From positions 962,227 to 1,026,226 of the forward strand of contig WTPW01000014.1 in assembly GCA_009809945.1 (NCBI GenBank): a stretch of 64,000 bases of DNA, written 5' to 3'. How positions within the stretch are numbered: the first letter of the stretch is position 1; the number at the start of each line of letters is the position of its first letter. Source of the stretch: Gigaspora margarita. Its lineage: Eukaryota > Glomeromycota > Glomeromycetes > Diversisporales > Gigasporaceae. Shown here one piece after another: positions 35,648 through 47,900 of the stretch. The notes beneath the pieces were generated by a model, which ran no database searches, had not been told where the DNA came from, and worked only from the letters and a program-made list of their open reading frames with translations. A program made the translations under genes and the position numbers.

Positions 35648-36274
35648 CCCTATAAGAAAATTGGACCGGATCGGCACGGGTTGCGTCGGGTCATGATCCG
35701 GATTGGTACGGGTATGGTTCGGATTGGTACGGATTCCGTGGACAGTGTGGGACCGTATGCCCGTGCAAAATGGACTGTTAATGGCTCGGGTTTTGCAGCA
35801 GTTCACTAGTCGAATCGGCACGGGATTTGGCACGGGCAATGAACGTAAATACACGTGCCACCACGATAACGATGTGGATTAACTATTAAACCATAAATTT
35901 ACATAAGTAATCAATATAAGATGAACAAGCTAACTGCATATAAAGTAAAATTTTGTAAAGTATTTTTTTTTGTTAAGACACACGGGGAAGCTTCATCAGT
36001 GACATAATGAGATATTTCTCTTTTTTTTTTAAAAAAAAAAATCATTTACTGATCTTTCGCTCTCCACGAAACGACCCAACATGCGTGTAACGTACACATA
36101 CGGGCATCTGAATGCGCCATTTCATATGACGTAATATTACGTGCCACCCTTTGCCCGTGCCATTTTTACCGTGCCATTCCGTGAAACGTTCCTGTACGTA
36201 CCACTTGATCCGTGATATTTCGAGCATTCCCGACACCAACCCGTACCACCACCCGTACCACTTTTCTTACAGGG
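35648..36274. mobile_element. CCCTGTAAG-family MITE, second copy
   Basis: The ends CCCTATAAGAAAATTGG and the complement of CCCTGTAAGAAAAGTGG are flanked by ACT on both sides (35645-35647, 36275-36277). The interior has 'cggattggtacgggt' and 'ggcacggg' repeats. It is 627 bp and non-coding. Confidence 0.75.
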
Positions 36275-36410
36275 ACTACTAAAACAAAGCTTTCAAATAT
36301 TATTTATCATTTGATAAGATGCTTGTAAATTAATAATGAAATCGAGAGAACTTTTGTTGGCTTCATTTTTATAATTATCATAATCCTTATTAATTAGAAT
36401 TAATTTAAGG

Positions 36411-36610
36411 AAGATTGAAGATCAAGGAACCCAGTGATATCTTCATGATAATCACATCACATGATAAAGTGTTCAGCCTACGTTAGGGTTAGTATTAGGG
36501 TTAGTTGATAGGTTAATTTAGGCTAATTTGGTTAGTGCTAGTAAACAAATAACGTAATTGCATGATTTCACGTGATGTGATGATCTCTGGGTTCCTTGTT
36601 CTTCAATTTT
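36411..36610. mobile_element. Foldback element with TTAGGG-like loop
   Basis: The left arm 'gaagatcaaggaacccagtg...taatcacatcac' pairs with the right arm 'gtgatgtgatgatctctggg' and 'ttccttgttcttc'. The loop at 36482-36512 is 'gttagggttagtattagggt' plus similar text. Confidence 0.75.
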
Positions 36611-37618
36611 AACAAATTATTATGTTATGCATTCATTTTTTTTCAAAGCAAGTAAATTTTCACAAGTACTAGTACTAGGGGTCTGCAAACCAGACTCGTG
36701 TCCATACCTAACAAAAGCATATGCATAAGTACAAGGCAAAGAAATTGGTACGGGTATGGCATAGGCACAAAAATTTGGCACGATTGGCATGGGCAAGAAC
36801 TTTTATGAGTATAGATGCAAATAGTGATATAACCCGCTCAAAAAAAGCAACCCGGGTCACCCGTTTGACCCGGGTCAGATATTTATTAATAATGAACCTG
36901 ATTAAAAATTTAATATGCATTAGGCTAATTTTTCGGTTAACATTTCCAAAATTGAATCACTTCATATGTGGACAATCAGTCAATCAAGGGCGTTTTCCTG
37001 CATAAGTCAATTAATTTTATACGACTAAAAATTTTAGTTAAAGTATGAACAAGTTTAAACTTTAAAAAGAAAAAAAACCCTTAATTTCATTTCATATTCT
37101 CAAAAAAGAAATATTGATACTGGGCGTACTTATCACAAAGCTTTCTAGAAATCAACGGTACTTTTTATTATACTATTATGTTAGCCTCAATCACTTTATA
37201 TTGCATAAAGTTTAGAATTTTATAATACTATAATTTATATATTCTGTTATAGTAAAGAATTGATTAACCAATAAAATTGTGGATTAGTAATTAGCACGAT
37301 ATCTAAAAAAAAAAAAGTAGTATATCTTTGGAGATATGCACTCAAAATAGAATCTGATGATCGTTACAATTCTTTTAAGAATTCAAAAAAATTCCATTCT
37401 GCCTAATTTATCCACAAAAATAAGCTTCATTTATTTAAATATGTGTTTGAGTATGAGTTTTAATAACAAGTTTCAATTTTGGGCAAGAACAATCATCTGG
37501 AATTCAGAATTTATGAAAGACTTTTCGACTTTATTAACCAATTATGCAATTTGATTATAATCTCTTAAAACGGATTGATTACGGTGATAATGCACCAATA
37601 AGGTTCCGATGATCGTTA
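36611..37618. other. Gene-free stretch
   Basis: Includes a G+C-richer patch (36680-36880) with 'ggtacgggtatggcatagg' and a 'gacccgggtcagat' palindrome, related in composition to the CCCTGTAAG MITEs but without visible ends. No gene is supported. Confidence 0.35.
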
Positions 37619-38327
37619 TCTATACTACAAGGAAAGGATGGGGGATAAAAAAATTTTCAGGTGCCGAATAACCCTTTCATTAGATGGCTGTGTCGAATAA
37701 CCTACGGCGACGATGGTGAAGTTTCAGGAACAGGTTTCTACCTAACAGGTTTTTGCTTTTTTTACCCATTCGTTAAATCATATATGCATATTGCGTTCGC
37801 ACGTGTGATTGAAAACGTCATGCATATGTACGTACGAAACTGAAATTCTGCACATGAACATTACGATGTGCATCTCATAGTACTATATTTATCTATTCTG
37901 AGAATTGCTTTAACAGGTTTTTCTCTCGATTAAAGTGCATGAAGATCACTATAAAAACTGTCTTTTATTATTGTCTTTCGGAATTGCACTAACTAAATAA
38001 GTATGTTATAATATTTTTTTTTTTTTTTATTACTACTGTACTAGAATTCAAAAAATTGCAAGTGGATATACTACCTCGCAACAACTCAGGTTTCTTCCTA
38101 ATGCAATGATCAAAGCAGATTTAATATACACGTAATTATCAAAATTAAAGTAAATTGTTAAATTGTTGATAATAAAAATGTCGACCAGTATATTATTTCG
38201 GTATAATCTTATATTGACCAAAAATTTTATTATCAAAAACTACATTTTTATTATCGAAAAATAATTATCAAAATTTGCCACAAAATTCATCACGTGTCCT
38301 ACTACGTAATTGCAAGTAGTATCTGAA
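37619..38327 (+). mobile_element. Helitron 5' end fragment
   Basis: It begins A|TCTATACTACAAGGAAAG, the same terminus as at 63809, and the two stay alike for about 200 bp ('tgaagattcaggaacaggtt', 'tatgcatattgcgttcgcac'). It is interrupted or truncated at 38327 by the next Helitron. Small frames such as 37661-37843 lie inside and are repeat-borne. Confidence 0.65.
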
Positions 38328-39894
38328 TCTATACTACAAGGATTGATTCATAAGCTGAGACGGGATATGCTCCCAGGAATTGCAACTATAATTGCTCCGG
38401 TATTGTCGTCATCAGCTGAATTGTTATGCTGGCGGTCTCCCACACTGCATTGAGCAGGCTGACTTTGAGTTAAAGAGTTGGGAGAGTGGCAGATTTGTCT
38501 GTACTGTGTTTCTTATTATGTCAGATCCTAACAATCGTTATTAGCAACTAATTAAAATTTTGTGTTTTCATATGCTGATTCACGTGAGATTGGCTTATCT
38601 GTGCTCTCGATTAGGACTAATGGCTGTGTTTCTGTGCCTGACCCAGTTCGTTTCTTGCATATTCCTGCGATCTGTTGATTTCTATCAACTAACAAAAAAA
38701 AAAGCTCTGTAAAAAAAGGTGAAGCATGATATTGTGTAAAAAATTTTAGTTGATTCCTATTTAAAATTGTAAATTATTGTGACATTTAATCGTTTAGATA
38801 ATTACATTATCATATTTTTGTAATCAATCTATGAATTATGATAATCGTTCAATAAATCACCAGGGTGAGAATGAAGTTTAATTATTTTCACTTTAAAGAT
38901 TGTTTTCAAGATAATTAACCGTAATCATTTATTAGTTTAATAAATTACGGCGTGAGTACGAATTTTATTCTGTTCACTTTAACGATTGCATTTCAGGAGA
39001 ATACATGATTAACTGTAATCATTTAATCGTTCAATAAATTACCAGGATAGTATGAAGTTTATCATAATTCTTTTCGCTTTAACGATTGTGTTTCAGGACA
39101 ATGTATCGTTAACCGTTATTATTTAATCATTCAATAAAATCATCAGGGTGAGTATGATGTTTAACTCGTTTCGCTTTAACAATTGTGTTATCTAATCATT
39201 CAATAAAACATCAGGGTGAGTATGTTGTTTAATTCTGTTCACTTTGATGATTGTATTTCAAGTCGATGTATGATTAATTATAATCATTTATCATAATCGA
39301 AAAGCATTCATATTACACACGCACAGTATTTATTTGGACTGCCAGAAGCTGGAGGTGCTTTTATTGAAATTTTGGCTGAATCATGATTGAGAAGCGAGTG
39401 ACTGACCTGTGTCAGCCAGAACAGCAATGACATCCCACGACAAAACAATCATAATTGCACTGGAGTCACCGTAGGATTGAAGCCAGTGAATTTATTCCTG
39501 CCTGCTGAAGCAAGCTGGCTGTGAGTGAAGAAATATGCATTAAGAAATATATGATAGAATCACATATTATTTCATCTTGGAGTGGGTTGCGCAATTCGTG
39601 CGAATTCAGTTCAAGCACCTACAGACCTGGCTACATCGTCCCAATTCTTATACTTGATACCTTCCAATTCTTAATTCCATACATATACTATTGTCGTATA
39701 CTAACCTTATCATTACTTCCTCTGCACCATTTCTGATTATCAGATACTTTGCTCTTACCTGTAATGGTGCTTTTAAGGCGAAAGATCGTATAGCTGTTCT
39801 TCTTTTTGATCATGTAATCTTCTATCACTTAACATTAAATTGACTACTGAAATAATCCCTTAACCCGTGCCGGAGGCACGGGCTAATATGCTAG
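38328..39894 (+). mobile_element. Complete non-autonomous Helitron, 1567 bp
   Basis: The 5' end TCTATACTACAAGG lies between A (38327) and T. The 3' end has the perfect hairpin CCCGTGCC-gga-GGCACGGG (39864-39882), then CTAATATG and CTAG (39891-39894), followed by T. The interior has the minisatellite at about 38830-39290. No Rep or helicase is present, so mobility would depend on an autonomous relative such as the one decaying at 45-51 kb. Confidence 0.8.
39864..39882 (+). terminator. Helitron 3' terminal hairpin
   Basis: Perfect 8-bp stem CCCGTGCC/GGCACGGG with a GGA loop, 8 nt upstream of CTAG. It is the element's termination signal for rolling-circle transfer, not a gene terminator. Confidence 0.85.
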
Positions 39895-41041
39895 TCCTTA
39901 TAATAAGGCAGAGCTGGGGGATAATGGTGCCAAATAATCCTTTTTCATAGTGGTGGTGTCGATTAATATATTGGTAACGAAGTGGCGATTTTGCTCTGTG
40001 ATGCATTTACGTAATATTCGTGCATATGTGTGCATGTCGTAAGGATAAAGTATATTCACATTTGTATATCTTTTTTTCTCATGAATTTATTTTAAAATAA
40101 GATATTAATCATGATTAACATAATAGGCAAAGATTCTAGGCAATCCTGTCGCATCAAGTTTTTTATATATAATCGTTTATGATGAGTGGGCTCCACTAAT
40201 AAGTTGTATCGTACAGGATTTTTTATTGATCGTGATGACTCAGTAGTTGTTCATGCGTGACATCCGTGAAAACACTAATTATTGTGTACTAATGGAAATT
40301 CTTTGATACCTTATAATTCGGCTTTAGTTTGCATGAATCCTGTTGATGATCATTATGACAGGCTTTTTTATATATGTTGTGATCGTTCATGATTAATATG
40401 GTGACTGTGCTCCGCATGCATACAGGATTTTTCGTATATGTTAAAAAAAAAATTTTTTTTTGGCTAAAAAATATAAACGTTAAAAGTATTCCCTATAATA
40501 TAAATATTTTTGGAAATTCTTTGATGAGTTGTAATTTGGGTTTCTTTAGCTGATCCAAATTGGGAATTTCATAATGACTTACTATATTAAGTAGTTAATT
40601 TACTATACTGCTTATGGTAAAACCTTGAAATAACAAGCACGAAGAGTACCACAGGTTATAGAATGATTTTGTACTGCATGAACAAATTTTCAATAACTCG
40701 TGGTATCCTCCTATATATGCGCATTTATTTTGATCAATTACACATTATCAAACCTGATCAAAATTTAGATAGAAGATGAGATTTCGAACTGACGCCTATA
40801 CCTGTTTCGAGAATTTATGGTAATTTTTTTTTTTTTACTAAAAACATGAAATTATTTTGATATAAAAAATTTATTTAAACATTTTTATTTCTTAAACTTT
40901 ACGCATTATTTAAATTTAAAAATTTTAAAAAATAAATTTCTTAAACTTTACACGATTATTTAATTTTAAAAATAAATATAACATGCCCTGTTATGCGATA
41001 CAATTATTAAAATTAAACATATTAGATGAAACGAAAAAGAT
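39895..41041 (+). mobile_element. Helitron 5' end abutting the previous one
   Basis: Directly after CTAG the sequence reads TCCTTATAATAAGGCAGAG, then 'gctgggggataatggtgcc', a diverged form of the 37619 and 63809 5' ends. Internal repeats at 40180-40440 ('gactgtgctccgcatgcata', 'tgatcgtgatgactcagtag') also occur at about 19390-19470. No gene is seen before 41042. Where this element ends is uncertain; 53324 is possible. Confidence 0.5.
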
Positions 41042-42052
41042 GCAAAAGTACCCTCAGTGTGGGCTCTTGGAACTTACCCACCAGGACGTGATGATAATGA
41101 AATGGAAGTGACTCTGTTTCTACTAGTTAATCCAGAAGATTGAAACCCGGAATCGCAAGCAATTTTCAGAAAAGACGAGTATTACTCAGTTGGGGGAAAA
41201 ATCGTACCCGGATCCTATGCCAGAAAAATTAAACCAAAAGTATTGAAATACTTTAAAATAATTCAGCTGATCGATTTTTATCAGTTGTTCCAGAATTTTC
41301 ATTGCAATTTATATATTTAACGATTGTATTTATTTAACAATTATATTTATTTTTAATTTAATTTTTAGATGACTGCCGCCGCTTCGACACATGTAACAAT
41401 TGCTGATAGAGTTCTGAACTCTAATAAATGTTCCTTGAGAATCTCTTTAATAGGGATTCCTCAGGAAATGCCACTTGAAATTGAAAACACTCAAGATTCT
41501 GTTATAAAGACACTCATATCTGATTATGTTAGTCTGCCCTGTAATTATACGGTTAAAGTAGTTTTTCCAATTGATAATTTGCAGTTCAATCATCTTAAGA
41601 TGACAATTCGTCCGCAAGAGAGTTTAATCTTCATAACCGGGCAAATGGAAATAATTGCCAATGAGTTTTATGTTTACGCTAATGATATTAACTATATTAG
41701 CACTCATTTTGCTATTAAAAACAAGGAGCACGTCGGTGCTGAATTACCTTCGTCGAATCCTACACAATCCAAACTTATGAATGTTTATCAAAATGTAACC
41801 AAAGTTTCAGAAAATAATCCGTTAAAATGAAAATCTGAAGAAGTTGATAATGCGGATGATACCGAAGATAATAACGTCGATGATGTTGAAGATCATCAAC
41901 CAAAAACTGAAGAACCTGGTCAAGTGAATCAAGATTCCAAAACAAATTATGAGGATAAATAAAGTTCTGGTAAGAATGGCAAACGTTCGACTCGAGTTAC
42001 TCGCAATGGTAAAAAGAAAAGTTGTTCGACTGCGAACTCTGATGATGAATAA
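41042..42052 (+). pseudogene. Hypothetical protein of a family I believe is expanded in Rhizophagus
   Basis: Exon 1 (to 41239) encodes VPSVWALGTYPPGRDDNEM and IFRKDEYYSVGGKIVPGSYA. A likely 129-bp intron (41240-41368, GTATTG...TTTTTAG, phase 0) precedes exon 2 (THVTIADRVLNSNKCSLRIS; IRPQESLIFITGQMEIIANE; YVYANDINYI). An acidic then basic tail runs to the TAA at 42050. The middle has the strand pattern of an OB fold, but I cannot confirm that. In-frame stops at 41141 (TGA), 41828 (TGA) and 41960 (TAA) each fit a C-to-T change of CGA or CAA, and the frame stays readable between them. The true start upstream of 41042 is unclear. Function is unknown; the family recollection is from memory and unverified. 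Confidence 0.6.
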
Positions 42053-42509
42053 TTATATTCGTATCATTATTTATCAATTTTATTTTCTTTTTTTTATTTT
42101 TGTTATTTTCAATAAATATATGTTTACTGTAGTATAGTGATTGATAAATTTTTTGAACCGAACTTATTGCTATATCCTGCGTTTACCAAAAAAAAAAGGA
42201 TCAATTAGCAACCCGAGATTAGCGGATGCTAAAAACTTGAATTAACTTGAAAAATTTTAGTGTAATTAAGTTTTCAATGTAAAATTCAATGTGACGTTAA
42301 ACCTATCAGCAGATTTTTGCGAAGAACCCTAGATATCAAAAGGTATTTACTGACTGTTAGTCTGGGAAATTTGATCGATTCTTATTTAAAAAAAATTTAG
42401 CAAGTTAGACTTTGTATTAAGATTTGAGAATCTTTTTTAATTAATGTTCAGTATAGTTCTAAATTAATTTTTTTTATTTGATGATTTGTTCTTGAGATCG
42501 TTGTNTTGA
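42053..42509. other. Gene-free stretch
   Basis: AT-rich 3' flank of the preceding gene, with 'ttattttcaataaatatatg' as a plausible polyadenylation region near 42100-42125. Nothing else recognised. Confidence 0.35.
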
Positions 42510-42514
42510 TACTT

Positions 42515-42645
42515 TTATTATTATTATTATTAATTATTATTTAATTATTTATTTATTTATTCGATACTAAAATTTTAATAATAATAATAAAAATAATAAT
42601 AATAAAAATAATAATAATAAAAATAATAATAATAATAATATTAAA
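42515..42645. repeat. (TTA)n/(ATA)n microsatellite in inverted arrangement
   Basis: A TTA-rich run (about 42520-42560) is followed by 'aataataataaa' runs (about 42575-42640), so the whole can fold back on itself. Confidence 0.8.
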
Positions 42646-43210
42646 ATTATTGTAATTATTTACTTATATTCGTGAATACTTTGATTAAATAAATGATTAA
42701 ATATATCTAATAATAACTGGATCAACATTTTTTCTGCCAAATCGTCCAAAATCTTGGCGTTGACCTGTTTTACTGATAAAAATTCGACTATTTAATTTTT
42801 CTTATTACACAAAAGGAATTCCCATTTTTGATTAAACTATATATAGCTGCATGAAGTAGTCATGCTAGACTAGTAACGCACAAATACAAAGCGTATTGTT
42901 AAGTGATAACTAGGATTCAACTTAATTCGATCAAAATAATTTTTATATAAATATTTTGATGAATTTTGACATGACGATGGTTATTTTTCGGTAATAAAAT
43001 GTGGTTTTCGATAATAATTTTTGTCCGGTATATAATTATACCAAAGCGATAAACTGGCCAAAAATTATATTATCAAAAACTACATTTTTTACTGTAGTTT
43101 CAATAATTATAATAGGATAGGGTAAAACCTGAGTTGTGAAATCTACTATAAGCGTTATACTAAATTCACTTTTTTTGTAATAAAAAAACATCAAGTTTTG
43201 CCCTGTTCTA
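42646..43210. other. Gene-free stretch with dispersed repeat scraps
   Basis: The segment at about 42965-43095 ('ttatattatcaaaaactaca', 'tttcgataataatt') is related to about 38160-38265. A hairpin-like pair 'gggtaaaacctgag' / 'caagttttgccctgt' is seen at about 43120-43205. Confidence 0.35.
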
Positions 43211-43825
43211 TTATAATTATGATAGATTCGTCATGTGTCATAATAATTTTCAAATCATGTCACTGATCAATTAATTTAAAGCATTATAAATACAACTAAA
43301 TAAATAATAAAGTATCTATATATTAAAATTTCCTCAATTGCTATCTACAGTAAATACTGATACAAATGACGACGCGATACATATTTAGTTAGTGCAATTT
43401 GGAAAGACAATAATAAAAAAAATACATTTTTTTATAGAAATTACTATCATCGCATTATAATAAAATCCCTTTCATTATAATAATAAAAAAAAACAAAATG
43501 TGGATTTCATCCTACCCTAACACAATCTGCATAACACATTTCATTATCTCGCAGCTCAGGTTTCATTCTGTTCTATTATCATTACGCCATGTGTCATAGT
43601 AATTTTCAAATCATGCACCTAAAAGCTATTCATTCAATTTAAAATATCGATATACAATTAAAATTTTATAATTATCAGGTTTAAATTATCTATATATTTA
43701 GAATTTCATCAATTGCTATCTATAGTAAATACTGATACAGTATAACAATATAATGCATATTTAGTTAGTACAATTCAGAAAGACAATAATAAAAAAAATA
43801 CATTTTTTTTATTGAGATCGTTATG
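43211..43825. repeat. Direct repeat of about 230 bp
   Basis: About 43222-43445 and 43588-43815 are similar copies: 'tcatgtgtcataataatttt' and 'ccatgtgtcatagtaatttt' at one end, 'agacaataataaaaaaaata' at the other. The complement of the latter block is also seen near 37960-38005. Non-coding. Confidence 0.65.
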
Positions 43826-44711
43826 TGCTTTAATCAAATCAAAAACCCTTTAAAGTGATATTTGGTTAAACAATTCTCATACCATAAATAAATATAATAC
43901 CATGTGATTGTATATTGTACTATATTTGATATATTGTCTGATTAGTTATGCGATTTTGCGGGCATACAACATTAAAAATGCCGTATAGCTATACACTTCG
44001 TGAAATTTTCCGTTACTTGAAAATTAGCTTAGAAATTTTAATTTGATTAAATAACAAAAACACTATTAATAAAATATAAAATTTAATAAAACATGTACTA
44101 TACTAAATTTTGCAAGTTTTTTTGTTAGTACATGTAAGGGGGTTCTTTTATAAGTTACTGATTTTTGAAACTTTGGTTTTTTTTAAAATTTTATGTTACA
44201 CCTTATCTTATAAATTGATTAGTAAATGAAGAATGCCATGGTAGGAGAAATCGAGAATCTTAAAAAATCTGACAAATAGAATTTATCGTTATTCATTATG
44301 TAATTATTACATCACGCGTATCTAGATACAAATATAAATTAATTGGTTATCAATTCTCACATATTAATGCAAATCCAATCAAAAAGTAATCCCATCACTA
44401 ATTAAAATATATAAGCTAATTCAGGTTTAACATCCATATTTGAACCTTATGTAATACTACAATTTATTCAATAATTGTCTGTTTATTGTTGCACATAATT
44501 TTATTACAGTAATGTTTAATTATATGCGTTACTTGATTATTTATGACCATATTTAATATGGTTATACAATTGGTCTTTATCTATCGTAAAACGATTTTTT
44601 TTTTCATGCAGTATAGTTTAATTATGTATATTACAACTCTCTAATATTACTTATTTCACATAATTGCATGTTTAATATAATATCAAATCACAGTATATAA
44701 ATATTTATAAT
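43826..44711. other. Gene-free AT-rich stretch
   Basis: Nothing recognised. It may belong to the 5' non-coding part of the Helitron whose Rep-helicase gene begins at 45193. Confidence 0.3.
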
Positions 44712-44968
44712 ATGGGCTAGGTGCTGGAAAAAGGGACCAAATTGACAATTTTTCAAAAGTAATTTTTTTATATAAATCAATTTAGAATGATATTAGGATT
44801 ATTTTTTACTTAAAACATATAAGTAGTTGTATTAATAAAATTTTGCAGTATAGCCTTTTAAAGTTTGCATTTTCTTATAAGTTATTATAAGATTTAAAAT
44901 ACAAAAATTGATTTTCTGAAGATCTTTTGTTTTGTCAATTTGGTCCCTTTTCTCAGCACCTAGCCCAT
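44712..44968. mobile_element. MITE family B, complete copy
   Basis: Ends 'atgggctaggtgctggaaaa' and the complement '...tctcagcacctagcccat'. The interior closely matches 22511-22766, but in the same orientation its halves are swapped, as expected for a near-palindromic element. 257 bp. Confidence 0.8.
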
Positions 44969-47900
44969 ATATAAAATACAATATAACAAAAAATAAATAA
45001 ACCAATAAAAAAATATAAATTAAAAAATGCAAAACAATTTGATTAAATATTGATCATAATTTAAAAAAACCTTATAAAAACCTACATATTTTTTTTAACT
45101 AATAAAAACATATTCACATTTATAAATTAGTACATTTGTTATATTTTTTCTAATAGTACTAAGTTTTTAAATTTATTATATAATATATAAATATGAATAC
45201 TACACAAAATACTGCACAATCGCAAAGAAGAAATCATAAAAGAATAACCCAATGACATGATCTTGGTCATATGAATATAGAATGTATTAATTGTAGAGCT
45301 CTTCATTGAATAGATGAATGTTTAACACATTTCCAATGAAAACCCCTAAATTTGAAATGTGTTGTCTTCAAGGAAGAATTGTTCTTCCTCTTCTTAATGA
45401 TCCTCCACTTCTTTTATGACATTTTTTTGAAGACAATACTGAAGAAGCTAATGAATTTCGTATAAATATCCGTCAATACAATGCTGCACATGCATTTACA
45501 TCACTAGGTGTTACAATTGATAGAACAGTCTTAGATGGACGTGGTCCATATTGTTTTCATATTAATGGAGAACTGTGCTATTTGACTGGTTCCCTCCTTC
45601 CTACTAAAAGTAGAGAACCAGTATTTGCACAACTTTATATATATGATCCTGCAATTGCACATTTATTACGAATAAATAACAATATTAATTTATCAGTACA
45701 AACAATGTGGAAAATACAAAATGTTTTGTGCACTAATCATGCATTTTATCCACTATATCAACAAGCTTATAAAATTCTTTCTCAATATAATGAACACAAT
45801 GCCAATAATGCAATCTTAGCTATTTATTTACATTATATTAGTACAACAAATAGACATCGTTATAATCTTCCAACAGCAGATAAAATAGCTATTCTTTTAC
45901 CAGATGATGGATTTGTACTACAAGCTATGCGTGATATAGTTATTCGATTATGTGATAACTCTCTTGAACGTATTCATGAAGGACATCCTGCTTATTTACT
46001 ATTACATTATGTGCTTTTTTTCTATATAGTGATCTTGGATGGCATGAAAAATTGTACAAATTAAATATAAATAATAATCAAAGCAATATTCAAGATAGAA
46101 CTTCCCGTCTTACCCAAAAAGATTTTTTTTTTTGTCTTTTTTCACGACATAATCAATTTTCAACAATTCTACGAGGAGGCAAATTATTTCAAGAATTTAT
46201 AGTTGATGCTTGGGCAGCTACAGAACAAAATTGATTAAGATATCAATATAGTAATCAAGGAATATTATGTGCTAATCTATATCAAGAACTTGCAGATGTT
46301 GCAGGAAGTCTTGCTAATAGTGAACTAAATCATAATAATCTTGGTCATCGAATAATTCTTCCTTCTACACATGTTGGTAGCTCACGTTATATGTTTGAAA
46401 TTTTTCAAGATTCAATGGCTATTACTTGATACTATAAACATCCAGATATTTTTGAAACTATGATAGCAAACCCAAATTGGCCTGAAATTACCAATGAACT
46501 TTTACCTAATCAAACACCAGCAGACCGTCCAGATTTGGTAGCACATGTATTTGAATTAAAGTGACGATCTCTTCTTAAAGATATTAAAACAAAAAACTTT
46601 CTTGGCAAAACAGTTGCACATGTTTATACAATTGAATTTCAAAAACATGGACTTCCTTATATGCACTTTTTATTATTTCTTCATAGTAACTATAAAATTA
46701 AAGAACCTAATGATGTAGACCATATTGTATGTGCAGAAATTCCAAACCAAGAAACAGATCTATTACTATTTAATACTATATTGCATTGTATGATCCATGG
46801 TCCCTGTGGTCCACGCAATCCTCAAGCACTATGTATAGAAAATAGCAAATGCAAAGAAATTATCCAAAACCATTTTGCAATATAACAACAATAGGTACAG
46901 ATGGTTATCCTCTTTATAAAAGAAGAAATGATAATCAAACATATATTGTTGGTAACAAATCAATTGATAATCATGATGTAGTACCTTATAATCCTACACT
47001 TAGTCATAAATATAACTGCCATATAAATATTGAAATTTGTGCATCTTTACGTGCTGTAAAATATATTCATAAATATATTTACAAAGGTCATGATCAAGCT
47101 ACAATCCAATTTAGACAAAATCATAATGAATTTAAACAATACATTGATGCACGATATATAAGTGATCCAGAAGTTATTTGGCATCTCTTAGGCTTTAATA
47201 TGCATGAAGAAGTACCTAATGTTATTCGACTAGCATTACATCTTCCAGGAATGCATCAAGTTGTTTTTGATCCAAATGATGATGCTGCTCAAATTCTTGC
47301 ACGTGCTGATCATCAAAAAACAACATTAACTGCTTTTTTTGAAACATGTAGAGATTTTGAAATTGCACACCAATATACCTATTAAGAATTTTCACAACAT
47401 TTTACTTGGGATAAATCAAATAAAAAATGGACCTTGCGAAAACAAGAATTTCTATTGATAGATTGTATTTTGCTGATCCATCAGCAGTGAACAATTCTAT
47501 TTAAGACTTTTACTAACTATAGTTCATGGAACACAATCATTTGATCATTTGAAATCAATTAATGGTATTACATACCCAACATTCAAAGATGCCTGTATTG
47601 CACTAGGCTTATTAGAAAATGATAATGAATGGAAACTATGTTTAGAAGAAGCTGCAATTATGCATAGTGGTAGTCAACAAGATTACTTTTTTCTATAATA
47701 CTTATATATTCTACTCCAATGAAACCTCAGGATTTATGGTTATATTTTTGTAATAATCTTTGTGATGATCTTTGTTATCGTTTAAACATTGAATATAATA
47801 TTCAAAATCCATCTGAATCTCAAATATTTGATTTTGGACTTTTTCTTCTTGATGAAATTCTATATGAATCAAACTATTCTCTTAATATGTTTACTACTAT

